Assembly: GCA_026008535.1 (NCBI GenBank)
Contig: BRKX01000003.1
Location: 64,629,001 to 64,693,000 of the forward strand
Source of the DNA: Perilla frutescens
Lineage: Eukaryota; Streptophyta; Magnoliopsida; Lamiales; Lamiaceae
Length of the DNA stretch: 64,000 bases
Reading direction: 5' to 3'
Each line of letters starts with the position of its first letter. Within the stretch, counting starts at the first letter, position 1. The position numbers were made by a program, and so were the translations under genes. The notes beneath the pieces are model-generated. The model ran no database searches. It worked only from the letters and a program-made list of their open reading frames with translations, and was not told where the DNA came from. Shown here piece after piece: positions 36,315 through 47,660 of this stretch.

Positions 36315-37930
36315 TGTTGGTCCTAGGCGAGTCGATATCAGTTTAGAGGGGGGGTGAATAAACTGATTAAAACTTGTACTTCAATTGCAGAATAATAAGG
36401 GCCCTTGACTCGCTTAGCAACTTATCTATGCACAATTCAAATAAGTGCTTTGGGCAGCTTGAGTGCAGATTGCGTGAGCTTGTGTACAGTTCAAAGATAT
36501 GCAATTAATCAAAACAGTACAGCACACAAATGATTTATAGAGGTTCGAAGTCTCAAACTCCTACGTCCTCTCTTCCTTCTGCAGAAGGGCAACTTCACTA
36601 TATAACTTGAGTTTCTTTACAAATTACACAATGAAGGACAGTTGGCTAAACCTGGTAACTGCTCGCTATCTCAGCGGGTCGACAACTCACACTTGAAGTC
36701 CCTAACTACTCGCTAGGAAGGTAGGTGCTATTGACGTCTTTACAATGTTTTAGATCTCTTTCGGTCTTCAAGAGGTTAGTCTTGAACAGGGGGGTATCAA
36801 CTGAGGTGCTCCTTTAATTGAGCTGAGTAGTTGATCGTTGTATTGCTGAAACTGAGAAGGCTGGCCTGGCTGGTTTATCAACAACTGGCTGAATGTTTTG
36901 ACTCTTTGAATTCTTCTTCTCAGTTGGACTCTCGCAGTTTTTAGCAAATGCTGAACTTGAGCTAGTAGGTAGAAAGAAAGCTCTGCTTGAATGAAGGCTT
37001 CAAGAATAAGTATAGCGAAAAGTCTGGGAGGCAAGAGTTATTCAAAAATTTGATTCACTCGTCTTTTATAGATGAGTGATTTTATGACCGTTGAGTTCCA
37101 TTGATCGATGGCTCTGTTGGTTCATCAATGGCAGATGGTCTTTATTGATCACTGGAGCTTTTGATTCAAGTAGCCATTGCTTTGCCAATCGATCTTTATT
37201 GTATGTTTAATTCCAGGATCTCCGTTGAAGCATTTATTCCAAGATACGCTGGTTGAGTAATAACTTCCAGAGTTCTCTGGCTGGCAGTTCTGAACTTATC
37301 TTTTCAGTTTGGTTGTTACTCCAGTTGGCAGTTCTGAGCCTGTCAGCTGAGTTTGGCTATTGCTCAGTTGGCAATTCTGAGCTTGTCAGCTCAGTTTGGC
37401 TATTACTCCAGTTGGCAGTTCTGAGCTTCTTCCTCCAGTTCGGCTGAGCTCAAGTTCTTTTTTATTAGCTTGTCAGTTTGACTAATCATTCTTAAGCTTT
37501 CTTGTTAGCTTGACTGATCACAAGCTGGCTGGCTGACTTTAGTTCTGGCCTTTAGTTGATTTGTCTGTACACTTTAGTTTGGCCATCAGTTGGATACTTC
37601 CAGTCTTTCAGTTTGAACTGATCTCGTATCAGTTCCTTCAGTCTAGTTGATTCTTTTCTCCTCAGCTCAGCTGACTTAGCTGTCAGTTTGTTTCGACTGG
37701 TTCAACTCTTCAAATCCACAGCTGAATTGAGTTTTGACTGGTTGACGTATCCTCCCAGCTGGTAGACCATACTTCCAGTTTGGTTGATTTCACCTTCAAT
37801 TGAGTTCCTCTTTGATGCTCTGGATTGGTCAGCTCAGATCTACAACTTGAATTTTAGTTAGTTTTTCATAGGTAGTTTTGACATCTCATCAAAACCTTTT
37901 CTAGAGGTTCCTTGATAGTTTTTCCTAACA
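36315..37930 (-). repeat. 5' LTR of the second Copia element
   Basis: This copy matches 21338-22949 throughout with scattered substitutions. It includes the 44-bp tandem units near 37276-37440 and is followed by the target duplication CTCTT (37931-37935). Confidence 0.95.
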
Positions 37931-37935
37931 CTCTT

Positions 37936-38846
37936 ATTTATTCAGTATCGATCAATTTTTATTTTTTATATGTTAGGTGTGGGTGCATTTAATGTTTAGT
38001 TATTAAAAAAATGTAAAAGGTACAATTACCCAATGATTAGGATGTGGGGACAAGTGTGTCATAAGGGTATTCAAGACATTTACACTTCAAATTGCCCATG
38101 AAACTACTATACCCTTATATCTCGCCTCTTTTTCCCAATTACTATTTTTTTTGCCTCTTTTTATACATTTACACATGAAAAACTAGTCACGTGGAATTTT
38201 TAAAAAAAAATTGAAGTGAAAAACTTTTAAGAAAATAACTTGTTAGATGGATCTACCGGTCACAATTTGTTACACGATAAAATAAACCATATCCCAAAAC
38301 CTGCCCAACAGCCTATTCCACGTGCCGCGCACAATTTTTTATTTTTATTTTTGGCTTCCCTTTTCGTTTCTTTTTGTTGTTTCTTTTTCCTTTCTTTTGG
38401 TTTCTTTTTTATATTTTTAATCATTATTTTGTATCGAGCGCAATGCTCGAGTCTACGCGTTAGCGTCAGACGAGTGCATTGCACGAGACGCTAAATAAAA
38501 AAAATTCAAAAAATTAAATTATGTATATATATAAACACAACTTCTAACATTTCAAATCTGGGGCCAATTTAAAAACAAGATTTTTTTTATGTGAGTAGCA
38601 ATAATGACCACTTTCTTTCCACCTAACACATGGTATTATTATCTCCCTACCTTTTTTTCTCAAATCCTTTTATAATGACACATCATTTGCTCTTTAATAG
38701 TGATGAGAGATTAAGTTGGATGGGAAAAAGAAAATTTTGTCCCACTAATTTAGAGAAGTAGATAGATTCTGAAATAATTAATGTAGTTACAGTACACATT
38801 GAGTAATTTTTGTAGAAGACTAATAGTTTTTCTTAATACATTACAG
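37936..38846. other. AT-rich intergenic DNA
   Basis: I see no gene. A short GC-richer palindromic patch at about 38435-38490 (words CGAGCGCAATGCTCGAG and GCATTGCACGAG) resembles words in the repeats at 47340-47560. Confidence 0.5.
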
Positions 38847-38968
38847 ATTTACGATTCTGGTCAGATGATATCATACGTGAATCATGTCTTCTGCATGGTG
38901 AGTGACTTATTGCTAGAAGAAAAATATCCACATGAAGCTGTGATTCAATATATGATGTTGCAAATAAG
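38847..38968 (+). other. Orphan exon-like segment, unidentified
   Basis: A 122-bp open stretch is preceded by a good acceptor (pyrimidine-rich, TTACAG at 38841-38846) and followed by a donor (AAG then GTTTAG). It encodes 40 residues of protein-like composition, including ISYVNHVFCMVSDLL and EEKYPHEAVIQYMMLQI. Codon use and residue mix look genuinely coding. I do not recognise the family. No partner exon is visible nearby, so it is probably a relic or a fragment captured by a transposon. Confidence 0.4.
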
Positions 38969-39362
38969 GTTTAGTTACATTCTCTTTTATTTTGTTCTTT
39001 TCCTTTTTAATTATCAAGTCAAGAACAAATATTCCTTCAAATTATCATTAAATTCAAAAATTTCCCCCCATTTTCTTCTTCCTTTTGGATCATAAGCCAA
39101 TCCATAAAGCGAGAGAATAAAATATTAACACAAGTCTACGAAGGAATGACAATATGTGTTACATACTATTATAATTTTTTGCATCGATATTACAATAAAG
39201 ATTATCATCAGTCTAAGGAAAAATGGTTCACTAGAATGTGTTCATAAATAAAATGATTTATCCATACTAGAACAAAATCTATTTACAATCGAATAATATA
39301 GTATATATGAACTTATGTTCAGATATAAGTTATAATTTAAACGACTCTCTCACTAATATATA

Positions 39363-39611
39363 CTCCCCCCTCCCCATTTCATTTTGATTGTTATTTTAGT
39401 TTTTTTTATATCTAGAATTAACAATTAATTTTATGAACTAATCTACTCATCCCTTATATATGATATAATATCTTATTCATTTATATTTTCCTAAAATAGT
39501 GTTTGGGATATGATTAAAATTGGGAGAGAGAGTGTGAAAATATTTAAAACAATAAAGATTATGAGACAAAATAAAAAAATTATAACAATAATCAAAATGA
39601 AACGGAGGCTG
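39363..39611. mobile_element. Stowaway-like MITE
   Basis: This 249-bp element starts CTCCCCCCTCCCCATTTC and ends in the imperfect complement (GAAACGGAGGCTG), with CATTTTGATTGTTAT mirrored by ATAATCAAAATG inside. TA dinucleotides flank it. Length, ends and TA target are those of Stowaway (Tc1/mariner-derived) MITEs. Confidence 0.8.
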
Positions 39612-39716
39612 TATTTGTTTAACGTGAATTACACTTCGCACATGTGGAGAAAAACAGACAATGTTAAGTGTCTTTTTTTATCCTAATCTATTATTTTATT
39701 ATTTAAAAATAAAAAT

Positions 39717-40280
39717 TGCACCCATAATATTCTGAAGGTTACACCTCTTGCTTTTCACCATCGTAGATCGGTCCATTCGTCCCTTAAGGGACAGAGAAAC
39801 GAACAGAAAGGTTGTAGCAAGTCTCAGGTTCACCTGAGACCAAAGACTCCTCCAAAACAGTGACCAGCGCACACCGAGATCGGAAAAGTGAAGAAGGCAG
39901 ACCACACACAACCCTCAAAATGGCTCAAACTCCTGGCCAAACCCATGACTGAACTCTTTTATCCCAGGCTACTCGCACGAGAAGACCACTTAGGAATCCA
40001 GATGAACTGGGACCGTAAGCAGCAGGCCAGTAAGAACACAGAGCTCCAAGCGAAGGCTTGTTACTAGGGTTTGCAAGAAGCAGAGAAGAATAAGACTCAT
40101 AGAGAGAGAGAGAGAGAGTTTGAATATGAGTGATGATAAACAGTAAAGCCCCAGGCTTCTTTTAATGAAGCAAGAAGTAGCCGAACGGGTGCAAGGGGAA
40201 CAGCAACTGGGCGGCGGTCAACATGGCCGAGTAAATGAGAGGAGATGGGCCAAGGTAAATGGGCCAACAAATACACAACA
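39717..40280 (-). repeat. 3' LTR of the third Copia element
   Basis: Clear similarity to 45049-45626 begins near 39736 and runs to AATACACAACA at 40280. It contains a GA microsatellite at 40101-40118. Confidence 0.88.
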
Positions 40281-40490
40281 ATCTCCACCTTTGGCCCTTT
40301 GGTGTGCACTAATCTTTGAAAGAAGCTTTGCGGGACTCATCATTAACTTTTTGTTTCTCCCTGCAAGGTCACAGAGACAAGAGAGAAACATAACACATAG
40401 TTAGAACAGATTAACACATAAACAGGGACAAAATAAGATTCACAGAGAATCAGATAAAATTCACAAAGAACTGGATAGAGTTAGAAAGAT

Positions 40491-43400
40491 TTAACCAAGG
40501 TCATAATTTAAAATTTTCTGGCAAGAGACAAGTTTCTCAGCTGGCAAAAACTTTGTTCCCATGTCAGCTGGGTTGAATTCAGTGGGAATTTTCTCCAATT
40601 GTATTTCTCCATTTTCAACAACATCTCTAATGAAGTGGAAACTCACATCAATGTGTTTTGTTCTGTCATGTAATACTGGATTTTTACATAGTTGGATAGT
40701 TGATTGGCTATCTGAAAATAAAGTAGAAGAAGTGTTAGCAAAGCTAATTTCAGATAGTAGGCCATTTAACCAGATTGCTTCTTTTACGGCCTCAGTAGTA
40801 GCCACATATTCTGCCTCAGTAGTAGAGAGGGCCACAATGTGCTGGAGCTGGGATTTCCAGCTAATGCAAGATCCACACAAAGTAAACACATAAGAAGTAG
40901 TGGACTTTCTGTTGTCCCTATCATTAGCATAGTTTGAGTCCACACATCCCACAAGTTTTACACCATCAGAGGATTTAGAAAAGGTTAAACCATAGTTTGA
41001 AGTGGACTTCAAGTATCTGAGAAGCCATTTCAAAGCTTCTCAGTGAGGCATTCCTGGGTTTGACATATATTTGCTAAGACAGGAAACAGAATATGCAATA
41101 TCTGGCCTAGTACTGATCATCAAGTACATCACAGAGCCAATGGCATTAGAGTAAGGCACTTTAGACATATTATGAATTTCAGAATTCGTCTTAGGGAGAT
41201 TGATCCTTACTTAGCAGGAAATGAGCAGCAAGAGGCACACTAACAGGTTTAGCATTTTGCATAGAGAATTTACTGAAAACTTTTTCAACATATGAATTTT
41301 GATTCAAAATAAGAGAGAAGTTCTTTCTGTCTCTATGAATATGCATACCAAGTATTTTCTTAGCATCACCCAAGTCTTTCATGTTAAAGTTTTCACATAG
41401 ACATTTTTGAACATGTTTAATAGTCTTACAACAGGGACTGATAAGAAGCATATCATCAACATAGAGAAGAAGGAACACAAGAGTTGAATCATTTTTGAAA
41501 TACAAACAGTGATCAAAGTTACTCTTATGGAATTTCAGAGATTGCAAGCATCAAACTTCTTATTTCATTGTCTGAGAGACTGCTTAAGACCATACAATGA
41601 TTTATTTAATAGGCACACATCATCGGGTTTGTTCTTATCAATGAAGCCTTCAGGTTGTTTCATAAAGATATCATTTTCAAGGTCACTATGCAAGAAAGCA
41701 GTTGTAACATCCATCTGTTTTAATTCTCAGTCAAAGTGAGCAACAAGAGATAACATGATTCTGACTGTAGTAAATTTCACATCAGGAGCAAAGATTTCAT
41801 TATAATCAATCCCCTCATTTTGAGTAAATCCCTTTGCAACCAATCTAGCCTTATATCTCACAGAATCAGGTTCATGCTTAATTTTATAAAGCCATTTGCA
41901 TTGAACAATAGAGCACTTCGCAGTTTTTGGAACAAGAATCCAAGTTTTATTATCATGCAAAGACGTTATTTCCTTTTTCATAGTATCAAAGCATTTATCA
42001 GAATCTTTAGAGTTTAAGGCAGCTTTATAAGATAATGGTTCACAAGCATCAAGATTATTGAACACAGTAAATGCAAGCATGGAAAGGTGACTGTCAGCAA
42101 ACCCAGCAAACCTTTAAGGTTACCTAACAGTCCTTCTCACTCTGTCTCTAGTGAGTTGATAATTCTGAAGAACATTGGAATCTCTCCCTTTTTTCAGAAT
42201 TGACCAAGTTATTATTAGGATTATCCTGGAGATCCCTTCCATCTTCAGGATGATCCATGTTATCACATTCAGGCATATCATGCTTATCAAGTTCACTTAA
42301 CACATGCAGATGCTCCACCTCACTTGGAGATGTCACAGACACAGGTTCAAGAGAAGATAAACAAGGAAACTCATTTTCATTAAAGATAACATCCCTACTT
42401 ATAATTGTTTTAAAACCAGGGACACTTTTATCCCAAAGTCTGTATCCTTTTACCCCTTCAGGGTAACCCAGGAAGACACACTTCCTAGACCTAGGATCTA
42501 ATTTATCATGCTTTTGGTGAACATAAGCAGAACAACCAAATATTTTCAGGTTTAAGAAATCAATGACCTTATTAGAAAAGACAGAGTCAGGGGGTTTTCC
42601 ATTTAAAGGTACAGAGGAGGACATATTGATTAGATATGCAGCAGTAGCAACTGCTTCACCCCAAAACTTTTTGGACAAACCAGATGAAGCAAGCATGCTT
42701 CTAACTCTTTCAAGAAGAGTTCTATTCATTCTCTCAGCAATGCCATTTTGCTGAGGGGTATAGGGGACAGTCTTGTGTCTCCTAATCCTAAACTCAACAA
42801 AATAGTTGATCAATCAAAGAATTGCAGAATTCAAAACCATTATCTGTTCTCAAGGTTTTAATCTTTTTTCCAGTTTGATTTTCAATCTGAATTTTCCATG
42901 CAGAGAGTTTATCATACACATCAGATTTGTTTTTCATGAGAAAAACCCATACTTTTCTGGAAAAATCATCAATAATTGATAAAAAAAAAATACCAATTTC
43001 CACCATGAGTATCAACTTTAGCAGGACCCCATACATCAACATGTGAATATTCAAGAATATCAGAGCTAGCATAAGATTTATGGGAGCCAGAGATAGGGAA
43101 TTGAACCCTATGTTGTTTCCTCATCACACAGTTTTCACAGAAAGGCATGCCAGAGATGTGATCAAATCCAAAAACACCAAATTTATGCAACATTTTCAGA
43201 CCCTTTTGACTCATATGCTCTAATCTAGCATGCCATAACATGGTTTTGTCATTTTGCACAGAGTTTACCATTGAAGGGACCAAATTCAAGGGGCTACCAT
43301 TGTAAACATACAGATTATGTTGTCTAGGGGCCTTAAACACCATCATAGCACCTTTCAAGAATTTAATTCCATCCACTTCAATCTTAGCAAATAAACCATC

Positions 43401-43738
43401 ACCAGTCAAGCATGCAACAGATATCAAGTTATATCTCAGTCAGTGACATATCTGACATTTTTCAGAGTAAGTGATGAACCAGAGTCAAATTTTAAACAAA
43501 TTTCACCAATGCCAACAACTGAACTTTTTCTTTCATTAGCCATAGTCACAGAACCAATCTCAACAGTTTCCAGTTTAGAAAATATGCTTTTACATGGAGA
43601 CATATGAAAAGTGCATCCAGAATCAATAAGCCATTCAGATTCAGACAGAGAATTTGACATAGAGTTCACATAGGGTTCAGAGAACATATCAGAGACCATG
43701 GGAACATCACCATAAATTCTCAGAATCAATAGCCACAT
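40491..43738 (-). pseudogene. pol: Copia pol of the third element, many frameshifts
   Basis: Segments in different frames give the protease (WLIDSGCTFHMSPCKS, about 43620), GAG-pre-integrase (HARLEHMSQKGL; CENCVMRKQ), integrase (IIDDFSRKVWVF; TPQQNGIAERMNRTLLER; FGCSAYVHQKHDKLDPRS), reverse transcriptase (ARLVAKGFTQNEGIDYNE; catalytic YVDDMLLIS near 41465) and RNase H (GCVDSNYANDRDNRKST; STTEAEYVA). At least six frame changes separate them, several at A or T runs. The 3' portion (40491-41033) is still open for 180 codons. It is clearly non-functional. Confidence 0.9.
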
Positions 43739-44544
43739 TTACATGATTATCACTGGAATTTTCATATTTCTTTTTTATTTTCTTAGGCTTATCACACTTA
43801 TTGGCATAGTGACTAGGTTCATTACAATTATAGCACTTTTTGTTACCATTTCTAGATTTTGATCTAGGCTTTTTTCTTATCAGATACATGATTAGACTTA
43901 GATCTTTCAGTAGTTCTTCCTCTAACATGCATAATTTCACCAGAATTCTTGCTACTGTTGCTAGACCCATGTTTCATATCAAGTTCTTTAGATTTAAGGC
44001 CATTAGCCACAATATCATAAGTAACCACATCTCTGCCATATCTAATAGCAGATTTAACATCATAGAATTTATCAGGAATAGCATTTAGGAGCACAGTAGC
44101 AGAATATTTTTCAATTGTATCATCTCCTTCCAATTTCACAGCTTGAATTAATTTGTTAAAATCATCCAAGTTAGCATCAATATCTTTTGACATATCAAGC
44201 CTGAATTTGAAAAAAAATTCTTGCATGAAAGACAGAGACTGAAAAGAGGTTTGAGTGTATAGTTCATTCAATTTTCCCCACAGTTATTTAGCACAAGTAA
44301 TACCAACAACTTGCCTCATCACAGAATCATGGAGACTCAACAAAATTGAAGACCTAGCACTTGCATTCATCTCAATTTTCTTATCATCAGTTTCAGTTCT
44401 ATCACATCCATTAAGAATAGCTTTGTAAACATTTTCTTTTATGAGAATACATTCCATTTTGGTTTTCCAAATTTGAAAATCACTTTTGCCATCAAAAGGA
44501 GCAGTATGATATGCAGAACCCATAGCAATCACACAGATAGGCAC
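43707..44544 (-). pseudogene. gag: Copia gag of the third element
   Basis: Gag starts at 44544 (or 44523, MGSAYHTAPFDGKSDFQIW). A TAA at 44281-44283 interrupts the polypeptide domain, which continues in frame (FFFKFRLDMSKDIDANLDDF, 44271-43864). An extra A near 43870 shifts the frame into a single zinc knuckle CYNCNEPSHYANKC (about 43800-43845). This matches Tork-type gag proteins. Confidence 0.88.
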
Positions 44545-45048
44545 AGACAGACATAGAAGAGCAGAAGTGGGAAGATAAAATCAAAGCACTCTTTACAGGC
44601 AGTGAGGAAGCCAAGGAGAGCTCGGATTACAAGCAGGTTGACCTGCCGTACAGAATTCACTTAAATCCTTTAGTGAGTGAGAAGTGAATCACATAGCACA
44701 CTCAACAAAAACTAGCCAAGAGATAAAGAGCGGAAGCAAGAAGGGCCAATCACAAAGTCAGGACCAACAATACCCAAAGAATCACAGAGATTCACAGCCA
44801 ATTTCAAGGAATCAAGAGATAAGATGAAATTAGGGCACAATCACATAAATTCATGAAGAGATGCACACAGATCTCAAGAGAGCACCAAAACCCTAATTTT
44901 CTATGGTTAAGACTACAATACCAGAGCAGGAACCCCCGCGGTTGGCATTCCTGACTTACCATCTGTTCTTACATACATGCGATTGGACGGTAACCAGAAG
45001 GACGACGGAGGTTATCTCTGGTGAGCATCACCGTGGCTCTGATACCAC
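44545..45048 (-). other. Leader of the third Copia element and PBS
   Basis: This 500-bp stretch lies between the 5' LTR and gag. It is non-coding. The PBS (TGGTATCAGAGC on the minus strand) is next to the LTR. Confidence 0.75.
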
Positions 45049-45626
45049 TGTAGAGTATCAGGCTCCCAGAGGTTATACCTCTTACTTTCCGCCGCCATAG
45101 ATCAGTTCGTTCGTCCCTTAAGGGACAGAGAAATGAGCAGGAAGGTTGCAGCAAGGCTCAGGGTTACTTGAGACCAAAGACTCCTCCAAAATAGTAACCA
45201 ACGCACACCGAGACCGGAAAGGTGAAGAAGGGAGACCACACACAACCCTCACAACGGCTCAAACTCCCGGCCAAACCTATGACCGACTTCTACTATCCCA
45301 GGCTACTCGTACGAGGAGACCACTCAGGAATCCAGAAGAACTGAGACCGTAAGTAGCAGACCAGTAAGAGCACAGAGCTCCAAACGAAGGCTTGTTACTA
45401 GGGTGTGCAAGAAGTAGAGAAGAAGAAGACTCAGAAATAGAGAGAGAGAGTTTGAATGTGAGTGATGGTGAACAGTGAAGCCTTAGGCTTCTTTTAATGA
45501 AGCATGAGGTAGCCGAACGAGTGCAAGGGGAACAACAACTGGGCGGCGGTCAACCGGGCTGAGTAAATGAGAGGAGATGGGCCCAGGTAGATGGACCTAT
45601 GCAAATTGGCCAACAAATACACAACA
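45049..45626 (-). repeat. 5' LTR of the third Copia element
   Basis: On the plus strand it begins TGTAGAGTATCAGG and ends AATACACAACA. It contains a short GA tract at about 45440-45450. Confidence 0.92.
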
Positions 45627-46171
45627 ATGTTTTTTTTTCTTTTTTTTTCCCTAACTTAATTTGGTATTTTTTTTTCTATTTTTTATTTTTCTGTTAAGGG
45701 TATTTTAGTCTGGCTAAAAGAAATCATTTTAAAATTAGTGGTTAAAATAATTTTTTTAAAAATTTAAATGGTTGAAAAAAAAAAAAGTTGCCTCTCTCGT
45801 TAATTTATCACAATAATTTTTGTTCTATTTATCTCTACAATAGAACTAGTTATCATCATCATTATCATTTGATCAACTTAAATTAAATCGTCCCTAAAGA
45901 CACTATACATAATATGCCAATCGGACACAAATCTTAATAAGCACAGTCAATATTTAATTTAATCAGCTAAATCAGTTTTTTGGATTTGCATTATTTTTGT
46001 TCAATTTTAACATTATAATATCTTGATTAATCAATGAGCACACATTATATTTGTTTTAGTTGAATAAGAGTACATTTCTCAACATTTACTTATTATGATT
46101 ATTCATTAATTTACGAGCAGTATTACGTGCACCATGTGCTTATGGTGAACATATGCACATGGGGCATATTC
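45627..46171. other. AT-rich intergenic DNA
   Basis: I see only T and A runs and no gene, promoter or clear repeat. Confidence 0.5.
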
Positions 46172-46176
46172 CAGAC

Positions 46177-47086
46177 TGTTAGAAAATAGGATTTAATAAA
46201 TTGAGTTTTGACTCATTTTGTCCGTTTTTTTGTGATCGGGATATTTAATTTTGGAGGAATTAAATACCATACGATTGTTCTATGTTGTGAGTAGATAATC
46301 GTAGTATTTTTATTTGCTCAAATCCGATTTTCGGTGAGTGAGAAATAAATGGTTGAAGTTGGTCACACGATTGGGCATTTATGGTGTGTGGGATAATGTG
46401 TTTAAGACACGTTAAATAATCCCACATTGATTTCTTAATCAAGTTAAGAAGTGTATTTAAGTGTATTAACACTTAAGAGAAGTAATTAAGTGCACAAGGA
46501 TGTGGGTCATGAGCCCACACGCGCGCGCGCCCACCCGTGCCCGTGCCCGGTGCCCGGTGCCCATGCCCGGCTCATCTCGTCTCGACTCGTCCTTGTCCTC
46601 GGACTTGGATCTTGGCAATTGGACTTTGGGCGTACGTAGGCTTCCGGGGCTTAGCCGTACCAGTTTTACGGTACAGAAACGGTCGGATCGTGGAGCGGGT
46701 CGGCGGATCGGCTATCCGGGTCTATAACGGCTGTGGACCGGGTCGTGGGTGCACATGGTGCTTGTCCAGCTTAAAGGGTGTAACTCCCATGAGTTAAGAG
46801 CCTTCAAGTGAGTAACTGCCACCTGGAGCTGGTGGAGCCTTCAGGTAACTGCCATCTGGAGCTGGTGGAGTTAGTGGGCTAGACAGTAACCGAAAGTAAC
46901 TCCTGTCGGGAGTCAAAGTCTGTAGCTTCCTTGGACACGTGTTGGGATCCGAGCCGACATGGGACACCTGTCGGGATCTAATCTGCTTTATTCATTTCCA
47001 GTTTATTGTAATTGTTCTACTTCTACTCCTTCTTTGCTTATACTTCAGTTAAACAATTCCAGTCAAAGTGTAATACACGTTCAACA
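46177..47086 (+). mobile_element. Solo LTR (910 bp) with TSD CAGAC
   Basis: It starts TGTTAGAAAATAGG and ends CGTTCAACA, flanked by perfect CAGAC copies (46172-46176 and 47087-47091). The inside is unusually GC-rich (CGCGCGCGCCC and GCCCGGTGCC words at 46519-46570), with a repeated CACCTGGAGCTGGTGGAG-like unit near 46820-46870. No coding or primer sites remain. Parent family unknown; strand is assumed. Confidence 0.85.
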
Positions 47087-47109
47087 CAGACAGCGTTCAA
47101 GCGCCCTTA

Positions 47110-47660
47110 TTTTTTCACGATTTTTTTTTTGAAATTCAACGACTTGTGAAATGTATTCATCAGACACTAATGTGTGGACAAATGCATTGTATTTGACAAT
47201 TAATTTTTTCCAAACAAATATAAAAGCTAAATGAAAATAAAAAACTTTATTTTGAAATAAATATACACACTAAAATGGAATTAGTGAACCCTAAAATTAA
47301 AGTGAATTAATTTATTTTTTTTTGAAATCGAACGGCTCGCGCAATGCACTTACCCGACGCTATCATGTGGGCTCATGCATTACGTTCAACAATTAATTTA
47401 ATTTTTTCGAAATAAATATAAACAGAAATTGAAAATAAAACATATGATTTTTAAATAAACATATACTCTAAAATGTAATTAGTAAATCCTAAAATAAAAG
47501 TGAATTAATTTAATTTTTTAAAATCCGCACGATGCTAAAGCGTGGGCTCATGCATTGCGCTCGAAATTTTTTTTTCAATTTAAATATAACCCCTAATTAA
47601 GATTAATAAACTTTAAAAAACATAAACTCTAAAAAACATAAAATAAACCCATAAAAATAC
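47110..47660 (+). repeat. Diverged ~205-bp tandem repeats (2.5-3 copies)
   Basis: Copies begin near 47118, 47322 and 47520 with TTTTTGAAAT and a CAATGCA-type patch, and end AAAGTGAATTAATTTA. They diverge considerably. Confidence 0.6.

Larger units (their letters stand above)
21338..37930 (-). mobile_element. 16.6 kb SIRE-like Copia element with three accessory ORFs
   Basis: LTRs of ~1.61 kb lie at 36315-37930 (5') and 21338-22949 (3'), flanked by a perfect 5-bp duplication CTCTT (21333-21337 and 37931-37935). In the direction of transcription (right to left) come PBS, gag, protease, integrase, reverse transcriptase, RNase H, three related accessory ORFs spanning ~7 kb, and the polypurine tract. 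The size is far above the 9-11 kb usual for SIRE elements, and the excess is the accessory block. Pol has one frameshift and several stops; the accessory ORFs have mainly stops. The two LTRs are very similar, so insertion is fairly recent. Confidence 0.95.
39717..45626 (-). mobile_element. Tork-like Copia retrotransposon, strongly decayed
   Basis: LTRs of ~0.57 kb lie at 45049-45626 (5') and 39717-40280 (3'). A PBS (complement of GCTCTGATACCA, about 45037-45048) and a polypurine tract (AAAGGTGGAGAT, complement of 40281-40292) are present. The gene order gag, protease, integrase, RT, RNase H defines Copia; the single-knuckle gag and WLIDSGCTFHMSP protease suggest the Tork group. There is no extra 3' ORF. 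No target duplication is visible, and the outer ~20 bp of the left LTR differ from the right one, so the end at 39717 is approximate. Confidence 0.9.

Noticed and set aside
38240..38494. 84-codon frame rich in Phe, Leu and Ser
   Set aside because: It reflects T-rich DNA; no family or gene structure is evident.
46500..46797. Two GC-rich open frames of 75 and 86 codons
   Set aside because: They lie inside the solo LTR; openness follows from high GC content, and the residue mix is arbitrary.
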